Origin: Paulinella micropora
Taxonomy: Eukaryota > Cercozoa > Imbricatea > Euglyphida
Length of the DNA stretch: 23,344 nucleotides
Reading direction: 5' to 3'
Assembly: GCA_009731375.1 (NCBI GenBank)
Contig: BJOX01000054.1
Coordinates: forward strand, 378,379 to 401,722
A program made the position numbers and the translations under genes. This document shows, piece after piece, positions 1 to 6,663 of the stretch (the first letter of the stretch is position 1; every line of letters begins with the position of its first letter). The notes under the pieces were generated by a model. It worked only from the letters and a program-made list of their open reading frames with translations. It was not told the DNA's origin and searched no databases.

Positions 1-56
<56 letters not shown>
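1..56. repeat. (GA)n microsatellite
   Basis: Uninterrupted GA dinucleotide tract at the left edge of the window; its true length is unknown because it runs off the end. Confidence 0.97.
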
Positions 57-59
<3 letters not shown>

Positions 60-94
60 TGTGAGACGCAATTGTCGGTGCGAAGGTTGACGCT

Positions 95-155
95 CTGTGT
101 GTGTGTGTGTGTTGTGTGTTGTGTGTTGTGTGTTGTGTGTTGTGTGTTGTGTGTC
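95..155. repeat. (GT)n / GTGTTGT microsatellite
   Basis: A GT tract passes into repeated GTGTTGT-type units and ends just before the CAG that borders the aldehyde dehydrogenase-like exon. If the exon is real, this repeat lies in the upstream intron. Confidence 0.93.
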
Positions 156-158
156 GGC

Positions 159-225
159 AGGTACAGTCCGGTAGGTGTGGTGGGTTGCATCGTGCCCTGG
201 AACTATCCCTTCTTCAACGTGCTGG
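159..225 (+). CDS. Isolated aldehyde dehydrogenase-like exon (fragment)
   Basis: The frame beginning at 159 reads RYSPVGVVGCIVPWNYPFFN. The PxGVVGxIxPWNxP core matches the start of the NAD-binding segment that is strongly conserved in the aldehyde dehydrogenase superfamily; the PWNYPF-N form is closest to what I recall of the ALDH22-like group. The segment follows a CAG (158-160) like a splice acceptor and is followed by possible but weak GT donors at 219 or 225, so it looks like one exon of a spliced gene. The rest of the dehydrogenase (catalytic Cys and Glu motifs) is not visible in the window. GT microsatellites flank it and a retroelement starts about 300 bases downstream, so the gene is either cut by a large intron with insertions, decayed, or misassembled. 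The motif match is seen directly; the exon boundaries are inferred. Confidence 0.6.
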
Positions 226-323
226 TCCTCCTTCATCTCCCCTGTCCCCCCAGTTGCTGCTTGACTGTGTGTGCATGTGTGCTGCCTCCTTCCTTTCCTA
301 TTTGCCCCCACTTGCGCCTTGCT

Positions 324-498
324 CGTGTGTGTGTGTGTGTATGTGTGTATGTGTATGTGTGTGTCTGTGTGTCTGTGTGTCTGTATGTGTGTGTGTGTGT
401 GTCTGTGTGTGTGTCTGTGTGTGTGTGTGTTGTGTGTGTGTCTGTGTCTGTGTGTCAGTCTGTGTGTGTGTGTGTGTGTGTATGTGTGTGTGTGTGTA

Positions 499-529
<31 letters not shown>

Positions 530-531
530 GA
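324..531. repeat. Interrupted (GT)n microsatellite
   Basis: About 200 bases of GT with scattered C and A interruptions (GTGTCTGTGT, GTATGTGT). It gives spurious Val/Cys-rich frames on the plus strand and Thr/His-rich frames on the minus strand. Retroelement-like coding sequence begins directly at its right edge, so this is also a truncation or misjoin boundary. Confidence 0.95.
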
Positions 532-649
532 TGTCCACCGTGAAAACGTACTAGGAATACAGCTTAAGGGTAGGGAGGTGCCTTCCTTCATACTAGCTTG
601 GAAAGAGGTAGCTGAGTGGAACGATTGAGCCGACTTAGACGAGGAAGTA

Positions 650-1957
650 GTGAAGGAATACTTTGAGGACAAAACCAAGGGTCCTACTCGCTTGTGGCCT
701 ATGCGAAACCCCAAATCGGCTGCTTCAGACCTAGATGAGGGGTTAGGGGTAGGGGGAGAGCAGAAAACACCAATCAAGCTTTACAAACCGGTATTTAGCA
801 GTCCGAAGGAGAACCAAGCCACTGAGACTGAAGAAGAAAAGGAGGAGGTAGAGGAAGACCGGAACACTCCTGACCTCTACTCTAGTGGGTATGCTAGCAC
901 TGACAAACCTAGGCTGTCAACTGGCAAGGGCTCAGACTTAGAGGGCGACAGCAAGAGTGGGGCCTCCCGAGGACAGACGGCCCCCTCTAAGGTTAAAACC
1001 CCAGTAGGGGGTGCTGATCGTGCTGGAGCACTGACACGACAGGTGATGGCCTATGACGCTAGTATACTTGCGGAGATGAGCAAACAAAACGAGAGTGTGT
1101 TCAACATCATTTATGATATGCTCGGTGGTGATGCTAAGAGTCTAGTGCGTGACTTGGCTGATCCGGAACGGCTGACCATTGGTCAAAACCCAAAAGAACT
1201 GTGGGACAGGTTGCTAGCCCGGTACAAGAAAGCCGACCTCGCTGACGTTCAGGATAAGGTGAAGGAGCTGAATGACTTTCTCTTTACTAGTAAGCAGCAG
1301 TACGTTGGTCAGTGTATTGACTTGAACGCTAGGCGAGACTGGTTGGCCGAACATGGTCAAGCCCCAACCGACGACCGGCTGCAACAGATAGTGAAGGACG
1401 CGTTAGTGGGCCCAAAGCAATCTGACTCTAGGGTGCACGTGAAGAAAGCCTGGCAGGTATGGGTAGAAATGGCCGAACTGAATCGAAAGCAGTTTAAGTG
1501 GGACTTCGCCTCATGGTGGAAGTTCGTGCAGGATCGTGCCCTTGAATTAGACAAGAAGTTTGACCGGGCCAAAGTGACTAGTTCCACTGAGAAAGGTTTG
1601 GCAGTTCGAAAGGCCGGGAAAGGAAAGCCCAAAGACGAATGCTGGCTCTTCAGCAAAGAGGGCAAATGCACTCGCGGTGCCTCGTGCCGCTACCTCCATG
1701 TTGGAGGGAAGGTGACAGGAGTGTGCTTCCTTTGGGACAAGCAGGGGGATTGTAGGTGGGCGGACAAATGTAGGTTTGAGCACGACCCAGCCAAAGCAAA
1801 GAAGACCCCTCCCAAACCGGCAGACACCACCAAGGGTGATAAAAGCAAGAAGAGCGAAAGGCGAAGGGGCCCAAGTGCTTTAATTGCTTCGAAAAGGGGC
1901 ACATCGCCGGTAAATGCAGCAAGAAGTGCCGGTTGTGCGGGGGCAAGCACAAGTTGA
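650..1957 (+). CDS. Retroelement Gag-like protein with two CCCH zinc fingers
   Basis: The 435-codon frame has an acidic N-terminal part, a helical capsid-like centre with many Trp/Lys/Glu residues, and two back-to-back CCCH fingers of spacing C-x8-C-x5-C-x3-H at residues 331-350 and 359-378. Both probably bind RNA. CCCH fingers instead of, or in addition to, CCHC knuckles are unusual for Gag. The last 25 or so codons of this frame look non-native: the zinc knuckles lie in the -1 frame from about 1873. The start is uncertain. The same frame is open and coding-like back to about 535, broken only by TGA at 626-628, so the ATG at 650 is simply the first Met after that stop. Its role as particle-forming Gag is inferred from position upstream of RT and from the nucleic-acid-binding fingers. 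Confidence 0.78.
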   Translation: MKEYFEDKTKGPTRLWPMRNPKSAASDLDEGLGVGGEQKTPIKLYKPVFSSPKENQATETEEEKEEVEEDRNTPDLYSSGYASTDKPRLSTGKGSDLEGDSKSGASRGQTAPSKVKTPVGGADRAGALTRQVMAYDASILAEMSKQNESVFNIIYDMLGGDAKSLVRDLADPERLTIGQNPKELWDRLLARYKKADLADVQDKVKELNDFLFTSKQQYVGQCIDLNARRDWLAEHGQAPTDDRLQQIVKDALVGPKQSDSRVHVKKAWQVWVEMAELNRKQFKWDFASWWKFVQDRALELDKKFDRAKVTSSTEKGLAVRKAGKGKPKDECWLFSKEGKCTRGASCRYLHVGGKVTGVCFLWDKQGDCRWADKCRFEHDPAKAKKTPPKPADTTKGDKSKKSERRRGPSALIASKRGTSPVNAARSAGCAGASTS

Positions 1958-2220
1958 GCAAGTGCCCTGACAAAGGCCGGAAAGAGAAGGGCGAGGCAGC
2001 AAAGGGCTCTGATGGGGGTAGTGATAGTGACGACTCTGAGGATGAGGAGCCGGGCGTAGCCTTAGCCCAGATGGTAAAGTTCCTAACCGGCAGGTCGGAA
2101 GACAAAGCCCTCATGATCATGGCTAAACCCGGGGGTGCGAACCTTCCCGAACCGATCATACCAGTGGTCCGGAGGACGAGAATAGCGTTGAAATCTTGCT
2201 TGAGGACGACGCCGACATAG
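1843..2220 (+). CDS. Gag C-terminal segment with two zinc knuckles, in the -1 frame
   Basis: Relative to the Gag frame this segment is read at -1. It contains a perfect CX2CX4HX4C knuckle (CFNCFEKGHIAGKC, 1876-1917) and a second, slightly short knuckle CX2CX3HX4C (CRLCGGKHKLSKC, 1927-1965), then a Lys-rich and Asp/Ser/Glu-rich stretch. Tandem stops TGA TAA at 1837-1842 mean that this frame can be entered only after 1842. The heptamer G GGC CCA at 1867-1873 lies exactly in phase for a -1 slip. Either ribosomes shift here or one base has been gained or lost. Zinc knuckles bind genomic RNA in retroelement Gag proteins. The reading frame changes again (to the third frame) between 2127 and 2217. 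Confidence 0.75.
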   Translation, partial: KQEERKAKGPKCFNCFEKGHIAGKCSKKCRLCGGKHKLSKCPDKGRKEKGEAAKGSDGGSDSDDSEDEEPGVALAQMVKFLTGRSEDKALMIMAKPGGANLPEPIIPVVRRTRIALKSCLRTTPT

Positions 2221-2956
2221 ATAAGATGAACGAGGGTCGGTGCCACGGAGTAGCGGAGGGAAAGCGCCGGTGCGTAGCCAACTTGAAAGACCTTGCGTCT
2301 CATTTCAACAGCATGAGGATTAAGGCAGCTACCCTCATAGATAGCAACTATTGCGTTGAGCATCAATACCAGCGAGCCAAGCAAGAGAGGGACAATCCCT
2401 TACGCCTTTCAATTGGGCAGCCGACATGGCGCGAAGGGATCATCTACCGCTCATGCGCGAGATGGGAGAGAGAGGGTTGGAAGCCCAGATCAAGAGTGGG
2501 AGTCATCCCCTGATGGTTGAGGCTATAGTACGTCACGAAGCAAAGCGTGGCATTCCGTGGATTCCGAACCGGTCTCTCTTGCCCATTATCCACTATGCTA
2601 AGCCCCGTGTCCCCGGAGAGTTTACAGAGTCACTGTGGATCATTAACCGTCAACCTGTAACGTGAGAGGCGTCCGGTGTTGCCTCATGGCGGAAAGTGTA
2701 CCGCCAACATGAACCCCATGCCGGTATCCAAGCGAAGCACACGTACTTCCGAGGTGGGGTATCCCCCTCTCGTGGGGGAGTTGTGCCCCTACCAGTAGCG
2801 CCGGTTCCGGTACGCGCACAAGAGTCGAAGGGTAATACACCCCGTCCGGTAGTACCTGTAGTACCCGACCCCCGTGGAGAGAGTAAGGGTAGACCTAGAG
2901 GGGAGCGGGCCGTCAGCGGTACCTGCCCCGAAGGTCGAGATTGGTTCAAAGGCTAA
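2127..2956 (+). CDS. Unrecognised middle region of the retroelement (several frames)
   Basis: Coding-like sequence continues in the third frame to about 2410 (acidic stretch, then Arg/Lys-rich helices). It shifts by -1 into the second frame near 2405-2425 and runs to a TGA at 2663-2665, then stays open in the same frame to 2956 with a Pro/Gly/Arg-rich part. The position, between Gag and RT, is where copia protease and integrase belong. I cannot find a DTG/DSG active site, an HHCC zinc domain or a spaced D-D-E set. The function is unknown. It could be a diverged or remnant domain, or sequence that replaced the integrase. Confidence 0.5.
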
Positions 2957-3034
2957 GCCGGCTGAGGCTGGTAGTGGTATCATAAGCCTAAACCTGAAAT
3001 CTTTACTCAAAGAAAGCGGGAGAAGGTACAAGGG

Positions 3035-3508
3035 GTGAAGGTGAGGCCCGGTCCGGAGGACTACCAACCCGATGGCTTGGCGGACGTGGAAGATGAGCCT
3101 CCGGAGTTGCAGTCCGATGCCGACCCTTCCTCTGAATTCGACTGTGAAGAGGAGCGTGAAGGTGAACAGTCCCCGGCTAGAGACAGGGACGGGGTTCAAG
3201 CTCCGGAAAGAGTACCGTCCCCCATAGGTCCCGACCCTAGTGCTGAGGCAGATCCCGGTGGTGGGGATGAGACTGCCGGGACCGATAGCAATCCTGTAAC
3301 TACGCCCTCCACTAGCCCAAGCAATAGGCGTAGGTCAGCAGGTGCTCGTGCGTTTGGCTTCCTTGAGACGGTCCGAGCCTCCGTGAGTGGGATGCCCTGG
3401 TTTGCGTCCCATGCTAAGACGGTACCCCCCGCCGAACGAAAGGTGACTTCACTGTTGCCCCCTACTACTAGTACTGGGCCGGTCAATCTACGGCCCCCTC
3501 AACCTTAG
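3035..3508 (+). CDS. Acidic, Pro/Ser-rich retroelement segment, function unknown
   Basis: This 157-codon frame is in the same frame as the preceding part and is rich in Glu, Asp, Pro and Ser, with little predicted structure. It looks like a linker within the polyprotein rather than an enzyme. It ends at TAG (3506-3508), after which coding-like sequence resumes in another frame. No domain is recognised. Confidence 0.45.
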   Translation: MKVRPGPEDYQPDGLADVEDEPPELQSDADPSSEFDCEEEREGEQSPARDRDGVQAPERVPSPIGPDPSAEADPGGGDETAGTDSNPVTTPSTSPSNRRRSAGARAFGFLETVRASVSGMPWFASHAKTVPPAERKVTSLLPPTTSTGPVNLRPPQP

Positions 3509-3567
3509 CTGAGCCCGGTAGTCCTACCCTACTAGGTACCGGAGAGCGAGAGAGTCGACTCCGAGCC

Positions 3568-4314
3568 GTGGTCGAGCAACAAGAGGAGACACGCAGGTTG
3601 CACCGTCCGGCGTTGAGCGGTGAGGAAGAAAAAGATGAAGCCGACTTCCGGAATATGTGGGGTGAATGGACTAGGCTGTTGTACGACTGGGCGCAGGGCA
3701 ATGAGTATCCCATGAACAAACCTAGGTGGCCGAGACATTGGGCTGTAGAAGGAGCAGCAGCCAACAGTGCCGCCGTGTTTCAACCTCGTACTAGGCCGTT
3801 CCGGGTCCGAGAGAGGGTGGTGGAGGGCGAGAGCGTACTAGGAAAGGAATACGCTTGTTTGCCGGAAGCAGAGGGAGAAGCTGACCCAGTTGACGACCTA
3901 GTGCGTTTCATGGCAGATCGCGGATGGATAGCTAAAGGTATCCGGTTAGCGGAGCAGGCCCTACTAGGTCGGAGGGTGGACAAAGATCCCATGTTCGGTT
4001 CGGGAGCTACGTTGCGCTTCGTGCCGGCCGGGTTTGTCCCGAAGCCCCGGGTTTGTCCCAAGCCCCGGGTGACGGTAAAACAAAGTTTGTTCCGAAGCTC
4101 CGGTGACGGTAAGAAGCTGACAAAGTTTGTCCCGAAGCCCCGGGTGGGGGTGACCGAGCCCGGTGACGGTAAGAAGCCCCCAGATCAGGGGGAGCTTGAT
4201 AGTTCCGATTCCGACGGCGAAGTGGAGGAGGTGACCTCGGAACAGGAAGCCACGAAAGCCGCGGAAGAGATTCCCGCTCCAGCACCCGATGAACCGGGAA
4301 CGATAGGGGGCTGA
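3568..4314 (+). CDS. Retroelement segment before RT, with internal tandem repeats
   Basis: This 248-codon frame begins with a helical, Trp-containing part (EADFRNMWGEWTRLLYDWAQ) and continues into an acidic region. It then carries a repeated FVPKPRV/GDGKK module (encoded at about 4030-4185) and ends in a Glu/Pro-rich tail. The ATG is only the first Met; the frame is open upstream to about 3500, so this is probably part of the same polyprotein. No catalytic motif is visible. It directly precedes RT and may be the remains of an integrase C-terminal or linker region, but nothing in the residues supports that. Confidence 0.45.
   Translation: MVEQQEETRRLHRPALSGEEEKDEADFRNMWGEWTRLLYDWAQGNEYPMNKPRWPRHWAVEGAAANSAAVFQPRTRPFRVRERVVEGESVLGKEYACLPEAEGEADPVDDLVRFMADRGWIAKGIRLAEQALLGRRVDKDPMFGSGATLRFVPAGFVPKPRVCPKPRVTVKQSLFRSSGDGKKLTKFVPKPRVGVTEPGDGKKPPDQGELDSSDSDGEVEEVTSEQEATKAAEEIPAPAPDEPGTIGG
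4030..4185 (+). repeat. Imperfect minisatellite inside the retroelement coding region
   Basis: Several imperfect copies of a unit like TTTGTCCCGAAGCCCCGGGT followed by GACGGTAAGAAG lie in tandem and encode FVPKPRV and GDGKK modules. Copies vary in length, including a shortened CCCAAGCCCCGGGT version. Confidence 0.8.
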
Positions 4315-4345
4315 AGGGAAGGTGGGTTGAGACCCCAGCTACTCA

Positions 4346-5523
4346 GTGGGGCTGGGCTTGGCCAAGAAAACCTATGGGGTAGGTTTCCGGGAAAAGGTCC
4401 GACAGGGCCAGGTGCAAGACGTCAGCGAGCCCATGGCCATATGGGTTAAGAAGCAAAAGAAGCATGGACCGGCCCACTGGGTAAAGTTTGAGGATGACGA
4501 CGCCCCAGACCGCATGTTGGACACGGAGATCGTCTTAGTACCTTGCCTTCGGTCCGGAGACCGCCCATGCCGCCATGTTCACTAGACCGGTGAGTGAGAA
4601 GCAAGCCGACGAGCTAGGGTACTGGGATGACGCCCGAGCCGAGGAGATGTCTACCCTCTGGGAGAAAGGTTGCTTCCGGAGAGTCCGGGCAGACTTAGTC
4701 GACAAGAAAGACCCCTGTGAAGGCCGGTTCGTAGATGCTACCAAGGAGGCAGGGGGTGAGATCCTAAAGTTCAAAAGCAGGTGGACGGCCAAGGGCAAGG
4801 ATGGAACTTCGGGAAACGTGACTTCCCTACTCCGTGTGCGCTTACCATTCTGATGCTCTTCGCCCTGACGGTGTTCTTTGGCTTAGTCCTGTCGAAGTGG
4901 GACGTTGGGACCTCTTACATGGAAGCTTCCGCGCTGAGCAGAGTTATCGCCCCACTTACATCGTACCGCCTTTTGATTTAGAGGAACCGGGTTATGTGTG
5001 GGAAATGCTCAAAGCCCTCTACGATAGACCGGATGCGGGCCGCAAGTGGTGGCGGTACAAGCTAGTGCCTTCTTAGAAGGTTTGGGTTTTAAGGCTCATG
5101 TTGCCTTTCCTTGTTTCTTGGCGTTGGTTACCCGGAAAGGACAAACCCGACTTGGTCTTCGTGCATGTGGACGACATGATGGGAGCGTTTAGTAGCAAGG
5201 AGGTGGAAGCAGAGTTCTTAGCCGCGGGTAAGAAGGCCTTTAAGGTCTTTAAGCAAGAAGCTCCGACCGGGGTGGTAGGCCTGAACATAGAAGACAAGGA
5301 GGACTGTCGGTTAGGCCGGACGATCAAGATCTCCCAGGAAGATTTCATCAAAGAGGCCGTTGGGAAGCTTCGGTGCACCGGTCTAGCTACGGTCGACTCG
5401 CCGTGGCTGATGCCGGGGGTGCGGGCCGGTAAGCAATCGGTATTAGAGCAGTTCTCTCCGCAGCATATCGTAGGTGTCCTGTTGTGGACACGCATTACTC
5501 GGCTCGAGGTCTTGGGCCACTAG
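4346..5523 (+). CDS. Copia-type reverse transcriptase, split across several frames
   Basis: RNA-dependent DNA polymerase of the RVT_2 (copia) type, which copies element RNA into cDNA. Blocks in order: the leading DARAEEMSTLWEKGCF block and KFKSRWTAKG (third frame, 4575-4800); LSKWDVGTSYMEA, which carries the first catalytic Asp (second frame, near 4890-4930); VWEMLKALYDRPDAGRKWW (first frame, near 5000-5055); FLEGLGFKAHVAF (second frame, near 5065-5115); then FVHVDDMM with the catalytic Asp pair at 5170-5175 (first frame). Frame order is 2-3-2-1-2-1, so the stretch cannot be translated as one protein as it stands. The family's usual Tyr or Phe before VDD is His here (HVDD). Identification is strong because the blocks come in the right order and spacing. 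Confidence 0.87.
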
Positions 5524-6281
5524 GGGAGGTAGCAACCCATGCCTCCAAGCTTGAGTTGTTTAATTACCAGCAGGCCGAACAGGTCGTGTGGTACCTCAAT
5601 GGTACCCGATCTAAAGGCGTTCGGTTCACCAAGGTGAACGGTACCCGCTTGATGTCGTGGGCAGACTCAAGTTGGAAGGGTACATCCGAAGATCGCCGTG
5701 CCCGCTTAGCGGGCTTTCATTTCTTTCTCGGTGGCTCTGTGCTGCCGTTCTGCCTCAAGCGGAACGTGTCCGTAGCCCTGCCGAAGGATGTGACCCTGAG
5801 CGCCCGCGTGGAGGAGAAGGCGAGGGTGGTGAGCGACGAGCTGGTGGCGGCTGTGTCTGGGAGCGGGGATCCAGAAGAGACGGCAGCTGGCGCGCGTCAA
5901 GTACCTGCGGCCCCAGAAGCCTCATCGCGATCGTGTGAGGCTGAGGTGTATGCTATGGTGGAAGCCTATCATGGGCAAGACAAAATCATGAATTTTGTGC
6001 AGGGGATCGCGGAAGGCCGAGTCGCCGACGCGCTGGGGCCGTACGGGTGGGGGCAGCCCCCCATCCTGTACGGCGACAACCAAGGCGCACTGGATCTCGC
6101 TGATACGAATGTATTTTCTAGGAAGCTCGGGCACGTGGACCTGCGCTGCGCCATCGTAAATCAGAAGGTGGACGCGGGGTTGGTGGCCAACGAGAAGGTG
6201 GCGTCAGCCGACAATATCGCGGACATCAACACCAAGGGTGAGCCTTACCTTCGGCTGGTGAGGCACGTGGCTTGTGACTAG
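5484..6281 (+). CDS. Copia-type RNase H with an internal insertion
   Basis: A 265-codon frame with the copia RNase H blocks: VVWYLNGTRSKG (residues 35-45), SWADSSWKG with Asp61, LAGFHFFLGG, SRSCEAEVYAM with Glu152, ILYGDNQGALDLADTN with Asp198, and the LGHVDLR to ADNIADINTK end. It degrades the RNA strand during cDNA synthesis. In the family the strand before the EAE block is continuous (roughly a VALS-S-EAE run). Here about 48 residues, rich in Ala/Glu/Gly (residues 100-147, nucleotides 5781-5924), separate VSVAL from SRSCEAE. Codon usage turns distinctly GC-rich from about 5720 to the TAG at 6279-6281. The first codons overlap the end of RT in another frame, so the true junction with RT is a frame change near 5510. 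Confidence 0.87.
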   Translation: MDTHYSARGLGPLGEVATHASKLELFNYQQAEQVVWYLNGTRSKGVRFTKVNGTRLMSWADSSWKGTSEDRRARLAGFHFFLGGSVLPFCLKRNVSVALPKDVTLSARVEEKARVVSDELVAAVSGSGDPEETAAGARQVPAAPEASSRSCEAEVYAMVEAYHGQDKIMNFVQGIAEGRVADALGPYGWGQPPILYGDNQGALDLADTNVFSRKLGHVDLRCAIVNQKVDAGLVANEKVASADNIADINTKGEPYLRLVRHVACD

Positions 6282-6632
6282 CTGCGGGGGCGCGCGCGCG
6301 TTGGGACAGTCTTCATCGTTGGCGACTCTCTACAACGGGGACTTTTGGGTAGGACTTTTGGTAGGTTCCCGATAGCAAGGGGATAGATATTAGAAATTAG
6401 GTGGCTAGATTGCCGAACTCCACAAGCTGTGGAGACGTAGGCTAGCACCTCTGCTTTCGTTTAGTCATATCTGGTGCACTGTTGTGCATATCGCGCTTTA
6501 GTTGGCATAGTGTAGCTATGTAGCCGAACTCCACAGGAGACGTAGGGTAGCTCACTTTGCGCTTTGCTTATTTATCTAATCTAGTTGTTAGTAGCACGTC
6601 ATGTTAGGACACTGACTCGTAAGAGAGTCTAA
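6282..6632 (+). other. Retroelement 3' untranslated region with duplicated hairpin motif
   Basis: No coding frame. A 30-base motif starting GCCGAACTCCACA and ending GAGACGTAGG occurs at 6412-6441 and, shortened by 5 bases, at 6523-6547. The first copy contains the perfect inverted repeat CTCCACA-AGC-TGTGGAG (6418-6434). The shortened copy keeps a smaller CTCC-ACA-GGAG hairpin. Downstream lies the first polypurine tract. Confidence 0.6.
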
Positions 6633-6663
6633 TTAAGGGGGAGCATTGGACAATTAATTAGAC
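6627..6663 (+). promoter_or_regulatory. Candidate polypurine tract and LTR boundary inside an inverted repeat
   Basis: AAGGGGGAG (6635-6643) sits about 350 bases after the RNase H stop, as expected of the polypurine tract that primes plus-strand DNA synthesis just before a 3' LTR. It lies in the loop of a perfect 10-base inverted repeat, GTCTAATTAA (6627-6636) and TTAATTAGAC (6654-6663). The LTR would begin near 6644-6647. I cannot confirm the boundary because there is no 5' LTR to compare. Confidence 0.45.

Larger units (their letters stand above)
535..6646 (+). mobile_element. Ty1/copia-like LTR retroelement, 5'-truncated and frame-disrupted
   Basis: Ordered pieces on the plus strand identify the element: a Gag-like protein with zinc fingers and zinc knuckles (650-2220), a reverse transcriptase with the KALY and VDD blocks (4346-5523), and an RNase H with ADSSW, CEAE and GDNQ blocks (5484-6281). 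RNase H straight after RT at the 3' end, and the form of the RT blocks, place it in Ty1/copia (Pseudoviridae type), not Ty3. A copia element should carry protease and integrase between Gag and RT. I find neither a DTG/DSG protease core nor the His/Cys and D-D-E integrase signatures in 2220-4340. No 5' LTR or primer-binding site is visible; coding-like sequence abuts the GT repeat near 535. At least eight frame changes and in-frame stops (TGA at 626 and 2663) show a decayed or poorly sequenced copy. Confidence 0.88.

Noticed and set aside
298-777. Minus-strand frame of Thr/His repeats
   Set aside because: Complement of the GT microsatellite and of the Gag coding strand.
1357-2384. Minus-strand open frames opposite Gag
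   Set aside because: Overlap the plus-strand zinc-finger and zinc-knuckle coding sequence and show no domain of their own.
626-2665. TGA as a sense codon (in-frame TGA at 626 and 2663 in the retroelement)
   Set aside because: The EGF and retroelement frames end in TGA at natural positions, and this element also has TAG stops and frameshifts; decay is simpler.
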